Positions 10,641-23,184 of a DNA stretch of 64,000 nucleotides are shown piece after piece. The translations under genes were made by a program, and so were the position numbers. Where the stretch lies: contig LNAC01000003.1 in assembly GCA_002007465.1 (NCBI GenBank), forward strand, positions 9,034,416 through 9,098,415, read 5' to 3'. This DNA comes from Ailurus styani (lineage: Eukaryota > Chordata > Mammalia > Carnivora > Ailuridae). The stretch's first letter is position 1, and each line of letters starts with the position of its first letter. The notes beneath the pieces are model-generated. The model saw nothing but the letters and a program-made list of their open reading frames with translations. It made no database searches and was not told where the DNA came from.

Positions 10641-12735
10641 CCATCTTCATAGCTCTGTTTATACGGTTTCCTCGTTTAGTTCTTCTTTTCTTCTCTACCT
10701 ATTGATGAATAGTATGGAAGTTTAAAAGTGTAGATGGAGAAGAATCCATGATGTACACTTTGAAGAAAAAATATATATGTGAAAAAGAATGAAGATTGAG
10801 AGGGCCAGTAAAAAGACAATAAGAAAACACATGGTTCAGAAAGAAAATACAAGTTAATTTCATGGATTCCATGAATCTTTGTACATTAGTGATGTCAGAC
10901 TCTAACCAAAAAGCCTCTGTGGTCCTACTGAATAAGACATTCTAAGAAGACTGTTCACATATCCACCCAGAGGGAGGCAGGCTATGAACCATCCATGCAT
11001 AATTTCTCATTGTTTCATGCCCTTGTGTTCAACTGTGATAGCCAAAACCGTTTGTTAGAACAGCTTAAAACTTTTATCTGCTGACACTGGAATTACAGTA
11101 TGGAAAGTGAACATGGATTCAATGAATAGATTTGGACAACTTGTGAAAAGGAAGGCACAGTAAATGATAATCGAGACTGAGAAAATGAAAAGGAAAAATA
11201 GAAAAATGTGATACAAAAATACCAAAAGATATCTATACTTACTACACGCCGCACTGAAATTGATGAACTTGAGAATTGAGATTCTAAAAATAATTTTAAA
11301 AGCTTAAATGAACAAGAATGAATAATGAATTATGAATATTTTATATGACAAAATTTTAACTGCAACCAGTATGATGTTTGATGTAAGGAGAATTAACATT
11401 TACCCAAGAGAAGAGTTTGAAAAATAGGAGATGCTGCAACGGCTTATTGATTCCTTCATTCCTTCCATTCATCCACTTACTCACTCGTGAGCAAATTCAT
11501 GTTAAGTGCCTCCCGAGCCACTTAGCATATGAATGTACAAGTTTAGAAGTGTGTATGTGGGGGATGGCCAGCCTACTGTTTCATATTTATAATAAGAGCT
11601 TACAGGTTAAGAGACAAGTCAAAAAGAAAGGGACAAATAATCACAATCCTTGGTATAAAAATTCACTAGGATGGCAAACACATTGTAGTTCTTACATATA
11701 TATAAAATAATCCTGGAAAAGATCTGCAAGACGTACAAAAAATTTTACATTTAAAAAAAAGAGCTTATAGAAGAAACAAATTATGAGAGATTTTAAAAGT
11801 ACAAGGTATCAGATTTATGGAAATTCTTTAGGTCGAGTTTGAGGAAAGTAAGTTGTCAATGTACATAAAATTATTAAATATCATTTCTAATAAAATTGTG
11901 TATAATAAGAATAAATATAAAATGAGAAAATGTAATTGCTCTGTAAGTGTGAAGTATTATTCTCCAAGTCCAGGATAACTAGAAATATTATTCAGTTAGG
12001 CTTTTGAGGCAGAACAATGAAGAATGAAAATCAGTCTGGTCATTTGTGGCTCTTCCCAGTTACACAAACCGCATGCATGTCAGTGAGAATACCAGACCTG
12101 TGATCTAGTTCTAAAGCTGTTAGAGAAACCAAGAATCCTTCTCCTTCATGAGTTGCCCTAGAGTTTTACCCAACTTTTCCTTTGGTTTGGTTTTGTTTTG
12201 TTCTCTGTGCTTGTTTGCTGAAATGCATCAAATTAGGGAAAAAGTTGAATTGGCACTTCTGATAATAAAATATTTCTAGAGTCATCATGAAATATTTGTC
12301 ATTTAGGATAGTTCTTTTGATAATGAAATAAGGTCCATGATAATCAATTATAACTACATTTTGGTTTCCACAAGAAAGCTGAAATTTGTTTCATTGGATC
12401 CTCAAATGGGAGAACAAAAAGCATCAGTCTGAAGGGGATCCAGTTATACTCATTGACCATGGGAGACCCAAATCTCCTTCTTCATTAGAACCTACCTCTT
12501 GCTTGATTCAAAAGAATAAAGAAATCACCAAAGCTGAACATCAACCTTTGGAAGTGGAGAAGCCTGAATATTAGAACACCAGATATAATGAGCCTTGGAA
12601 ACCACTCCAAGTGTTAGCAGATTTTCTTTTATGGCAGAAAAACAAGCTCAGAATTCGAATTTTTGCTAAGCAAACTAAAAACAAAAGTCATATTTTGATT
12701 GTGTAGTGTGATATATTGGAGACCATGTTACCCAA
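10641..12735. other. Intron, AT-rich, no feature
   Basis: Mostly A-rich unassigned sequence. The 97-codon frame at 11417-11710 and the 62-codon frame at 12386-12574 lack family similarity and splice context. Confidence 0.4.
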
Positions 12736-12739
12736 CAAA

Positions 12740-12860
12740 GGAGCACAGGTTGAAGCCAGGAGCATCACACGGGATTTCAACTCTGTCACTTACTAGAATC
12801 ACTGTGGGTCAGGTTGCTTAATCTCCATGGTCTTCTGCCCCCTCATCTTTAGAATGAAGG
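12740..12860 (+). repeat. MIR SINE fragment
   Basis: Reads 'agcacaggttgaagccagg...tttcaactctgtcacttac...gtgggtcaggttgcttaatc', the usual MIR order. Confidence 0.6.
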
Positions 12861-13392
12861 AAAGCTATCTATTATTTTTAAGATCTTATTTTATTTTTAT
12901 TTTTACGTTCAATGTTTGGGGCTATGAGGACACACCGATGGTGATGAATTCTATATACAAAAAGGTTAGTGCATACAGATTTTCTCTCAGCTTTGTCAAA
13001 GCAGCTCTTTTTTCACTCTTCGGATGACCATTGGTGACCTTATTTCTATCATGTTTTTCTTCTTAAGCTATTTTAGGTTTGGGTTTGTTTTATTTTCCCT
13101 AACCATACTTCCTCTGTCCCAGCTACTTCCTCTCTCTCTCCCTCATGTTCTGAACCAGCAACTGTGTATGTGAATATAAACTTCAGTTGAGATACAGCCA
13201 AGTTCTCCTGGCCACGCAAATTTCTTCATGAACCAAAATGTCTACATTTCCATTCTCAGAAGCTAAAAAGGTTTCTGCCATCCACCAAGAACATTTTGAA
13301 CGTCATTTCAGAGGACTGAATTTTGCTTTAAAAAAAATGGGTGGGTGAAGTTGAAGTAAGACTGTAAAGAGGGGAGCAGAAGAGCAGGGGCT

Positions 13393-13592
13393 GGGGTGCC
13401 TGGGTAGCTCAGTCGATTAAGCGTCAGCCTTCAGCTCAGGTCGTGATCCCAGGGTCCTGGGATCGAGCCCCACATCCTCCAGACTCCTCCCTCTGCCTCT
13501 CCCCCTCCCCCACCGGCTTGTACACTCTCTCTTGCTCACTCTCTCTCTCTCAAATAAATAAATGAAATCTTAAAAATAAAAAATGAAGAAGA
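13393..13592 (+). mobile_element. CAN-SINE, sense
   Basis: Head ggggtgcctgggtagctcag, tRNA-related part, CT-rich tract, (AAAT)n tail. Flanked by agaagagcaggggct (13378-13392) and agaagaggaggggct (13593-13607), a 15-bp duplication with one mismatch. Confidence 0.93.
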
Positions 13593-13754
13593 AGAAGAGG
13601 AGGGGCTATGCAGGGCAAAGGAGTGCTGGGTTGAAATGCCATATCCTCTTTTGCCACCACCACTTACCACATACGCACCCATGCCCTAGGTGCCACCTCG
13701 AGTGGTTCATGCCTTTGAGATCTTGTTCTGACCAGGCAGGCACATCAATATAAT

Positions 13755-13965
13755 GATGATCATGGCTTCCATTGACTTAGCACTTGACCGTGTTTCAGGT
13801 TCTTTTATATATGCGATCTTTGTGCCATGATTCATTAAGGTGGTGCTATTGCCCCCATTTTTATGATAAAAACCTGAACCTCAAAGAGGTTAAATAATTC
13901 CTGCAATGTAATAATAGGTGGCAGAGCTGGGTTTTTAAGTTCATATCTATGAGTCCAAAGTTTTC
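13755..13965 (+). repeat. MIR SINE
   Basis: Contains 'ttgacttagcacttgacc', 'gccccca(t)ttttatgataaa', 'ctcaaagaggttaaataatt' and 'ggtggcagagctggg', in MIR order. Confidence 0.7.
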
Positions 13966-14159
13966 CTGCAAAGGTCATGGCTTTGTAACGTTTGAGACTA
14001 GGCTGATCACTTACCTATGCTTTTCTCATTTGTGAAAACGAAGACATTAGTTCCTACTTTGCAGTGTAAAATGAAATGATCCATGTGAAAGTATCAATTC
14101 AAGGTAGGGGCTTAATAGCTTAATAGATAGAGTCCCTGCCTTCAAGGTACAATATAACT

Positions 14160-14310
14160 TTTCTCATATTTTATCTTATACTAGCTCTGTGAATTAGGCA
14201 AAGCATTACTGTCATTTTACACATGGAGTAATTGAGGCACAAGAAAGATTAAGTGAGTTACCTGAAGTCCCAAAGCAGATGATGGCAGATACTGAACATC
14301 AACCTTCTAA
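14160..14310 (+). repeat. MIR SINE fragment
   Basis: 'gtcattttacacatggagta...ttgaggcacaagaaagatta...gttacctgaagtc' matches the MIR 3' half. Confidence 0.6.
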
Positions 14311-14419
14311 CTCTTTGTCCAGACTTTTCCTGTCAGTAAGTTGTCTTGAAGTTTTGTTTTTTGTTTTTCAGCGGAAAGATAAACAGTACAGGGTAGAAAT
14401 TCCATGTGTGTTGAAGCCA

Positions 14420-14640
14420 AATAAGCCTGCTCTTGACTTACAGCCTCACTGCTTACTGTGTGACTAAGCCACTTGATTTCTCTGAGTTTCAGTTTCTTAT
14501 CTATTAAATAGACATAATGAAGATTTCTTCATGGAGTTCTTGTGAGAATTGGATGTAAAGTGTTTCGCTGTTCCTGATACCCAGTTGGAACTTAATGAAG
14601 AAGAGCTACTATTTTTAGTGATAATTATTACTATTTAATT
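14420..14640 (+). repeat. MIR SINE fragment
   Basis: 'actgcttactgtgtgactaa...ctctgagtttcagtttctta...gtgagaattggatgtaaagt' is the MIR 5'-to-core text. It sits close to the fragment at 14160 but is a separate copy. Confidence 0.65.
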
Positions 14641-15006
14641 ATAATGTACAATTATGTGTTTATAATTATTTTTCTTTCATTCAATGAACATAGAATAATG
14701 TCTGTGATATCACATATTTCTCTGGGCTGTGGGGCCACAAAGATGGCTAAGACACATACTTGGCATTGGAGTCTAGTCTCACCATCAGTAATTCTCTGCG
14801 ATATCATATGAGATAATGTATTAAATGTACATTACTAGCTTTCACTGATTTTTAAGATCTTTTTATAGTTTCCCCAATTTTCTCCCTAGAGATAAGAAAG
14901 CCAGAACTGCCTAGTTCAAATGTACACAGTATGGGTAGGATGAAACTCGGCTTTTCGCTTCCTGGGGCTGTCCTAGTAACCTCCGCCATGCAAACAAAAA
15001 GAAGGT

Positions 15007-15192
15007 GTGGGGGCACGTGGGTGGCTCAGTCAGTTAAGTATCTGACTTTGGCTCAGGTCATGATCTCAGGGTCCTGGGATTGAACCCCATGTCCTTGGGC
15101 TCCTCAATCAATGGGGAGTCTGCTTGTTCCTCTGCCCTCCCCCACTCATACTCTGTCTCTCTCAAATAAATAAATAAAATCTTAAAAAATCT
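15007..15192 (+). mobile_element. CAN-SINE, sense
   Basis: Head ggggcacgtgggtggctcag, tRNA-related part, CT tract, (AAAT)n tail. Near-identical flanks aaacaaaaagaaggt (14992-15006) and aaaacaaaagaaggt (15193-15207). Confidence 0.93.
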
Positions 15193-15207
15193 AAAACAAA
15201 AGAAGGT

Positions 15208-15695
15208 AGGGCTGGGGATGTATATGCTATGCTTACTATTGTCCTTTTCTGACTTCCCAAATTATCACTGTATTAGCAGCATGTTCTTACGTAGAATTAT
15301 TTTAGCTTTTAAAGCCTCCTTTCATATATTTATCATAGCCATATCACATATGCACTTCATGATATTTTATTTCAGAGTCAGAATATAACTCTCAGGCATA
15401 ACTCGCCTTTTTAAGAAGAGAGTGAAAAGTGAAGGAAAAGAATCTCATGGTCCCTCTCCTTCCTAGGAAGTTGTAAAGCAACTGGTTGAATTCACTCTAA
15501 AAACCCATATGAATATTCAGTGTAAGATCTTTCTGCATCTCATGGTTCCTAGCTAATAATTACAACTGTACTGATAACTAGTTGGATTAGAAATACGGCC
15601 TTATTGCAGCTCACCTTAAACCCAACCCAAACTGAAGCCCATATCTCATTCATAAAAAGGGATTTTTAGCCAGGGCTAAAAAGTTTAAGAAGTCA
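15208..15695. other. Intron, nothing recognised
   Basis: Unassigned sequence between a SINE and the following ancient repeat. Confidence 0.4.
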
Positions 15696-15699
15696 TCTA

Positions 15700-16330
15700 T
15701 TCATTCCCTGAACAATTTGTTTTGGAATATTTACATTAAGGAGGATAAAATGTTGGGCAGAAGTAAGCACTATGAACCTCATAGTCCAATGAGAGACAAT
15801 CAGAAATAACCATACAAACAAACATGAAATGAAAACTTTGATGAGGGCAATGAGGGGTCCATGGATCAGTGAAGGCCTATGATAAACAGATCTGACCTAG
15901 TCAAGGAATCAGGGAAATCTTACAGGGGTAATGATGGTTGAACCCAAATCTGATGAAAACAGTGGGAGTTAATTAGCCAAAGTTAGAGAGGTTGCGACAT
16001 GGGTCAGGAGAGCTGGGGAGAGCGCAGAGACATGGTACAAGGTAAGTCAGAGGAACAAGTCACACCACTATGGCTTAATGACTTATTCTAAGTTTTGTCT
16101 CCTGTGCCCAAAAAGCAGTGGGAAGCGCTACAAGAAGTATTTTAAGCCAATGGCTTGGTGTGGTTTTTCTTCTTTATTTGTTCCTTCTTTGTTGAAGGTG
16201 TGAGATATGTGTTGAAGCTTATGTTTTGAAAAGATCCCTCTCCATAGTGATGAGACTAGACTGGTGGCAGAAATAGGTACAAGATGACGGTGACTTGAAC
16301 TGTGGTGGTAGAAAGAAGAGATGAATGAAA
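15700..16330 (+). repeat. Ancient mammal-wide repeat of unassigned family
   Basis: Order of phrases 'ttcattccctgaacaattt', 'atgagggcaatgagggg', 'gtgaaggcctatga...', 'gtggcagaaataggtacaag' parallels a long mammal-wide repeat whose usual text runs 'tgtgccaggcactg...ggaaggcctc...agaccagttaggaggc'. The same family seems present at 43780-44420. Confidence 0.4.
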
Positions 16331-16429
16331 AGCTCTCAGGCTCATAGACTTATGTCCCCAACGTACACCTTTCTCCAAATGAAAGAAATGTCACTTTTGA
16401 AAGTCATCTTTTGTGATTCAAACTGAAAA

Positions 16430-17000
16430 GCCCTGTTCACTTTAGGACATATGGCCGCAGATGACAGAAGAGAAGCGACACAGTGACATGACTGCACATT
16501 CCAAATCTGTCCTTTAATTTTTAAAACTCAGAAGCTCAGAGCCACCACAGTGACTTAATGGAATCATTACCAATGGATAAGGAAATGTCATCCATTTGCT
16601 TCCCCTCATTCCACTTGGACATAGGCCATTGTTTCTACAAAGAGTGGCTTGGAGCCATGCAAGGTTTCAAGGGAAATTGGCCTTTCAGGGGGGGCATAAG
16701 AATAGATAATGCATATTGCCACCATAAAATCTCTAATGAATATTAAGGGTGGCTTTCATTTGTGGTGATTGAAAGGAACTCATAAATTCTCTCTCTAGGA
16801 TGCGGGAATTTTTTCCTCCCTGTGGAGAGATTTAATGGATTTGCGGCATTCTGAATGATTTGGCAAGAAATCAGAGGTACCTGCGCAGTCACCCACAAAG
16901 GGCACTTAGTTTCTTACATGTGATAGTCACCCCCACAAAATATTTTCTGTAAGAACCCAGAGTGATTGATGCAACCCACCGTAAGTCATGACAAGGTGTC
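16430..17000. other. Repeat-free intron block, candidate conserved element
   Basis: This block contains no repeat I can recognise and its composition is more balanced than its surroundings. An AP-1-like taagtcatgac sits near 16982. Whether it is conserved cannot be seen from one sequence. Confidence 0.3.
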
Positions 17001-18515
17001 AACTGAAAAACTGGAAAAAGAAGTGGTTAAAGACACCGCAGCTTTAAAAACAAATTTGACTTTTAGAGAAGGGTTATTTCCTTTTAGAAAAAAAAGTTAG
17101 ACCTGCCACCTGCGAGAAATTTAGATTAGTTGTTTGTGGCAAGAGCCATCATATTTTGAGGCCACTGAGAGCTCCTACTGCTCTCTGTATGGAGTAGATT
17201 AAACTGTTACCACACAATGATAAATATATCGCAAAAAGCCATAACAGGAATACAGTAAGTTGTAGCACTTAATGGTACAACTTCCAGTTAAAACAATATT
17301 CTTAAGGTTTCTTTGGCCAGTTCCCATTTTATGTGTGCTATTTTTTGATAAGTTAATTTTTTACATTTGCAGAATCAATATCTTACAAAGCTTTATAGGA
17401 TTGAGGAAAAGAATTAGAGGCACAAGTTCCAGAGAGTTTTGCTAGCTGTGTGGCCCTGGGATAACAGAACACATTCTGGAAAGTGCAAAGATAATATATT
17501 AAAAAAAAAAAATAAAGACAGGTGAGGATCAAGATTAAAAATACCATCAGCTCTGAACTGTCCATGTGTGTGGAAGGAAGATGGGGAAAATGCCCAAAGC
17601 AGCAAGGACTCCAAAGGCTTTCAGATTGTACTACGGAATGTGACAGATGATCTGTTTTTAGAGAAAATGACTTTTTAATGCTTTTTAAAACTAGACTTTC
17701 AATCCTTGAGGTAAAAAGAGTTCTGGGTAATTTTGTTTTGTTGGACTAGTATATTTCTTTGTGAAATGAATCAAGGATCTTGCTTTTTCATCCCATGAAT
17801 TAGATACTCTGAAGGAGGTTAACCCAAATGCCCTGTGTCCTACTTACATGAAGAAATTATTACTGTGACTTACGATACTGATTCATTTTTTAAGCTGGCT
17901 AGCAAAGCTTGGCTCAGTGGGAAAATTTTTCTAAGTGTAGACTTCATTCTCAGTTAGACTTCCCTTAGGTGGGAAAGGTCTTCATTTGTGAAGATTCTGG
18001 TTTGGAAGATAAGCCAGATGGTATAGACTATAATTTCCTTAGCTGTAAAGTAAATGGACAAGACTAGGTAACCACTAAGATCTCTTTCAGGGATAAATAT
18101 TTGTGAATCAACTTTGTGAAGGAATAAATAACTGTTGAGGATTATATTAAGTCATCATCTTGGGAATAGGACTTAATTCCCACAAAAATATTCCTAAACT
18201 TAGAGCCTTATATTTTAAAAGGTAAAATGGTAAAAATCTATTACCCAATTTCATATAACTAGGAAATGTGTAATGTACTAACTTGGGTGTCTTGTTATTG
18301 CACACTTACTAGAACTTGATGCTATTTGGATCTGAAAGGTTGATATAGTTTCATTTATGAGAGGGACTAAGGGAGCTCATTCTAGATGAGAATCAGAGGC
18401 CTTGGAAAACTGAAGGTTTATAGGAGAAAAATGACATAGGAAGAAAGAAACACAGCACATGTGATGATTTCAAATAAAGCATGTTGCACAATTTTGCTAG
18501 AATATTATGTCCTAA
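17001..18515. other. Intron, nothing recognised
   Basis: AT-rich sequence. Overlapping minus-strand frames at 17383-17614 are low-complexity chance frames. Confidence 0.4.
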
Positions 18516-18705
18516 AACTGTATTTCTCGATGTGTGGCTCCATGAACCAAGGGCATCAGAATCACCTAACAAAGGTTTTGTAACCTTTGTTACTAAGGTC
18601 TACCTATGCCAGAATTACTGAATTAGATTCTCTAGGATGGACATTCTTTAATAAGCTCCACAGGTGATTTTTTTATGCTCACCAAACTTTGAGAATCACC
18701 TCTGA
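18516..18705 (+). mobile_element. MER5A-type hAT DNA transposon relic
   Basis: Begins 'tgtatttctcgatgtgtgg', has 'gggcatcagaatcacct' and ends 'aaactttgagaatcacctct', matching the MER5A arms (cagtggttctcaaa...tttgagaaccactg). Non-coding and non-autonomous. Confidence 0.75.
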
Positions 18706-20590
18706 ATAGAAGAAAATAATTCATGATTCCCTGATTTTCCAATTTAATCTTCACCTAACCAAAAGTCTTTTTGAAAAGTGATAGATAGATATCTAACTTA
18801 ATTTAATTTAGTAAGACAACTACCCTGTGAAGTAGATAATTCAGTTTTCCAAAAGAGACAGTAGGGCTCTGAGAAGTTCAAAGTCTTCTGAATCCCATTC
18901 CTATAAGATAGATACATCACCTTAGGGATCTCATGCTCAGAACACAGCAAAGGAATGCACTAGGTAGCCTTTGGAAACTCTCAGTTCTCAAAGCCCATGT
19001 GATCAGCTTGCTTGAAAGTGTAGAGAGTGTCTAATGGGTGCACCTGATAAATCCCCAGAGGTAGTTCAGTGCTTTCCAAACTGACTTGGTAAAAACTCCC
19101 ATCAGAGAGTGTTTGGGGCTTTTGATAAATCACAGAGCAGAAAAATCCCCAGATAAAGGATAACAAACCACCAGGCCACTTACCCTGTATCTTCCAGATT
19201 TTGTAAAATGCTTTTGAATATAAACAACTCTTTGATTATGATATAATTTTCTTTAGTAACTGTGTAAATGGAATCTGATTTTTTTAATTAAACCATAGTT
19301 CTGTTCTTCCAAGCTTAACATCCAAGATAAATTAAAAACCATTTGCCCAATTTATTTTTGTAACTTTCTTCAAATTATGGGTTACTCTTTTCTACACTGC
19401 CATTTTCCAACCCTCTTTCCTGCCAACTCCTCCCTAGTATGGATGTTATAGTGGGTTGCCTTCCTATGGTTCTTCCTATGGTCGTATGGTTCCTATGGTT
19501 CTATAGTGGGCTCTTCCTATGGTTCTTATGGAACTCTCTCCCAACACCTCTGTATGACCTATGGCCCTTAACACAACACCATATCCAATCACTGAGGAGA
19601 AAAAGTCATCCCCTATCAGAAGATTAAAGAAAATGTCCAGTATTGCTAAGTATGCAACCCACTTACTTTAGTATTTCCAACATCATTTGGTCATGATCTC
19701 TAAATCCTAAGATGTTTGAACCAAGGTGATGGGATTGGAAGGGATCTCAAGGTGTTGTGTGAGTGTATATCTGAGTGGGTGTTTCTTTGCATCAAATAAC
19801 ATTAACATAACTCAAAAAGAAACATGTGAAAAAGGTTTCATTTGATTCACCATATCCAACCCCCATCTGTCTTTTATCTTTATTCTAAACCAGTAAATTG
19901 TAAGTGGCATTATATGGCCGTAGTCATATATGATGCAATAGGGTTTTTCTTTTTTTTTTTTTAATGCTCCTTTAAATGTCAGAATAGGTTGTGGGAAATG
20001 AAAATCATTGGTGTTAAATGGTAACAAAACTGATGATTTTGAAATATTTATGTTAAAAGCCTTTTGAAATTGAGTACTTAGCTTGTGTAATGTGCTTTTC
20101 CTGACAGTCTGCAACCCTTGGATATCTTTATTCACCACAATTAGTAAATTTGATGGCTATATTTATTGTGCATTAATTCAGTTTTGATGAAAGTAGAGAA
20201 AAGTCTCCCTTGACTAAAATACAATTGAATTTAAATTCAACCAAAGGAACCGCAGTGCAAATGTGGTTACTGCCAATGAGTTGTCAACCAAAGCAACAGT
20301 ATGGACTTTGTATCTGAGAAAATTGTTAAAAAGGTGAGGTTACAGCTTTATCAGTAACAAAAACAGGACTAAAATTTTCTACATATATAAAGGTGGAAGT
20401 GAGTAAATTATGGTATGTCCCTATTCTTTCCATTGTCTAGACACACAGCCCATTCCCACCCCACTGACAAGGAGACATAGTACAATGGCTTGCCTTTGGA
20501 AATTAAACATATAAGGCCTTCACCAATATTTATTTAACCCCTACTATACACAAAATGCCTTTGCATTTTTAGTGTGGCTAGCCTTGTACT
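18706..20590. other. Intron; degenerate tandem repeat near 19455-19530
   Basis: Mostly unassigned. The 108-codon minus frame at 19812-20138 and the 61-codon frame at 18981-19166 have no recognisable protein. Confidence 0.4.
19455..19530 (+). repeat. Degenerate ttcctatggt tandem repeat
   Basis: At least four imperfect copies of ttcctatggtt, broken by tcgta and ctatagtgggc inserts. Confidence 0.8.
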
Positions 20591-20599
20591 TAGAAGTTC

Positions 20600-20830
20600 T
20601 GTAGCATGGTATAAGAGGAACACATTAGACTGTAACAGAAGGAACCCTGAGGTTAAATTTGGAATCCATGGCATCCACAGTCACATTGCTGTCTGATCCC
20701 CAGTTGCTTCTTCTGGTGGGGATAATAGAGCCCTTCTCCCAGACTTAATGCTAAGACGATAAGAGATATTTTGTATGAAGGTGCTCAGCTCTCTGGCTGG
20801 CGTATAGATGGTGACCAAAAACCCCAAGAA
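20600..20830 (+). repeat. MIR SINE fragment
   Basis: 'tagcatggtataagaggaac...ctgaggttaaatttgg...cagttgcttcttctggtggg...' follows MIR order. Strongly diverged. Confidence 0.5.
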
Positions 20831-21534
20831 CCAATGTTAAAAGGAAACATGTATTTTGGAAAGCTGCATGTCAACACCAGTGTGGCAATTACAAATTCAG
20901 GTGTGAAGGAAGCATTTTGCTGAGCTCTTTGACTTCCTTTTGAAATTTAATACTGTCTCTAAACTTCTCAGTATGGCTGCTGGTGTACCTGTTAACAATA
21001 TCAATAGAGGATCAATAGTTGAAGATACTTTCCATACATCTTGAAGACTTTTGTATGATACACACAAAGCAAAATGTGTTTTCTTCTTAGCTTTACATGT
21101 TTCATTGCACATCCCTTCTGTTTTTCTGCCCTTCACCTCTGCTCAATTTCAGTAACTTGTCCAGTTGCATTTCTATCCCTTTGAAGCTTGCATACTATCT
21201 GGTAAGTTTGTGCTTGCTACAACTTCTCCTCTTGGCTTGGTGTTGAGTTCACCCTCCTCTGCCTTCAATTTTCTTCTCCAACTGCTCCTGAAAAACACTC
21301 CATTGGGGGTCTTAGGAGGAAGTAGTAGTGTAGCGAGGCTTTGGAAAAGAATTATAAGCTAGAAGGTGGGGAAAGGAAAGAGACCAGAAGAAGGGGCAGA
21401 GGACAAAGGTGAGGAGGTGGCCCATTCTCTAGTTATAAAACCAAGGTTTATGTGCACAGCTGACTGCTAAAGCAATGAGTGGTGCTGCTTTTGGCTTGCA
21501 ATTTTCTCCCTTAATCACTTTGAACTTTATTCTG

Positions 21535-21735
21535 TATAAAGGATTTGGCTCTGTGGTCCAGTGGAGACGAACAGGCCTGGGTTCAGTCCTTGTTAGCTTT
21601 TTGACTTTAGGTGAGTTCGTTCTTTTGTTCTTCAGTTTCCTCTTTATAAACGAGGAGATGATAATACTTCATACAGTTGTTCAGATTAAATGAGACACCC
21701 AGCTCTATAGCTGGGTGTCAGTAGATGTCTGTTCA
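21535..21735 (+). repeat. MIR SINE
   Basis: 'ggctctgtggtccagtgg...aggcctgggttcagtcctt...ttagctttttgactttaggtg...cagattaaatgagacac' matches MIR in sense. Confidence 0.7.
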
Positions 21736-21860
21736 TTTTCCTCTTTTAAGCAATTGCTCTTCTTCTTGCCTATTCTGTACTTAAATAACAAACTACACTG
21801 AATATGTGAGTATGGGGCATGGCGGCTTTTTAACTATAAACACTTATTTCTCTGTCCATA

Positions 21861-21908
21861 TATCTAACTCTTCTTTCAACTCAGTATCTAACTCTTCTTT
21901 CAAGTCAG
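21861..21908 (+). repeat. 24-bp tandem duplication
   Basis: Two adjacent copies of tatctaactcttctttcaa followed by c/gtcag (21861-21884, 21885-21908), differing at one base. Confidence 0.92.
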
Positions 21909-22194
21909 TATTTTAGAGGCATCTAAGTTCCTCTTTTAGATGATTTGATCTGAAATCAATTGCATAGATTCATAACTAGCCATCTCTTTCTTTCTGAAGT
22001 CCAGATAGTATGTGCGAATCAAACATTTTTTTAAATGGAGATATTCTCCCAAGCTAGGTACATAATAAGTACTAAAAAATTGTGTTTGGAGAAAGGACTG
22101 GAAAAAATGAATGAATACCAGTGGGTAAGCATATCTAACTCAGTCACCCCATGTAGATACAGGGTATTTTTGGTTTACTTCCATTGCCATTCTT

Positions 22195-22402
22195 TTTTTT
22201 TTTTTTAAAGATTTTATTTATTCATTTGACACAGAGAGAGAGATTACAAGTAGGCAGAGAGGCAGGCAGAGAGAGAGAAGAGAGGAGGAAGCAGGCTCCC
22301 TGCTGAGCAGAGAGCCCGATGTGGGCCTCGATCCGAGGACCCTGGGATCATGACCTGAGCCGAAGGCAGCGGCTTTTAACCCACTGAGCCACCCAGGCGC
22401 CC
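22195..22402 (-). mobile_element. Young CAN-SINE, antisense to SAMSN1
   Basis: Poly-T, aaagattttatttattcat, aggcaggcagagag tract, reversed head ending gagccacccaggcgccc. Exact 15-bp duplication tccattgccattctt at 22180-22194 and 22403-22417. Confidence 0.97.
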
Positions 22403-22417
22403 TCCATTGCCATTCTT

Positions 22418-23073
22418 AATTGTGCATATACCACTTGTTCATTCTTTCCCTATATAAGTATTCTGACCACTACTGACACTGACACAAATATCAATTACAG
22501 AGAGACTGGACACCCCTTTATCCATATCCATATCCACAGCCCCTCCCAAATATCCTAGATCTATTCTTTCCTTGGAGAAAATGTGTTTTGTGGGTTGAGA
22601 AATTATCACACAATCCTGATTAAGGCTTCCAACCTCTCTAAAAAGCCATTTTGTGAATCACTAAGTACAGAATCCCCTGCTGTGTACCCAGAGCTTATCA
22701 CTGTGGAAGAAGGTCACGTGACAACAGCATGGTGCTATATCTGCACCGCAATGAAGGGACTCAGGCTCTAGGTCAGCGTAACCCTTAGCTATCTCTGCTT
22801 CCCTCAGTCAAGCCTCACCACCTCTCTGAGGCTTAACTTTTCCTTTGGTGAATTTTACATATCACTATTCAAAACATCTGATTGTGTACATAAGCTTTTC
22901 CATGTTTATTTAGGGAGAGTCTTACTTTAACAATCTCTTGATTTTTAAACTTATTATACTGTATACAGTATATATTTTAAAACAAGGGGAAGTCATGTTA
23001 AATGACTCCTTCAATATCATACAGTCTAAAACATACACTTTACGTGTTTGGTTATGTTATAAAATTAATATAT
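22418..23073. other. Intron, nothing recognised
   Basis: Unassigned sequence. The 62-codon frame at 22583-22771 has no recognisable product. Confidence 0.4.
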
Positions 23074-23171
23074 ATTTTTTAAGTAAGCTCTATGGCCAAC
23101 ATGGGGCTTAAACTCAAAAACCCCAAGATCAAGAGTCACAGGCTCTACCTACTGAGCCAGCCAAGTGCCCC
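23074..23171 (-). mobile_element. Short CAN-SINE-related element, antisense
   Basis: About 100 bases: 'ttttttaagtaagctctatg', then reversed tRNA-like head ending 'actgagccagccaagtgcccc'. Flanks aaaattaatatat (23061-23073) and aaaatcaatattt (23172-23184) look like an aged target duplication. Confidence 0.8.
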
Positions 23172-23184
23172 AAAATCAATATTT

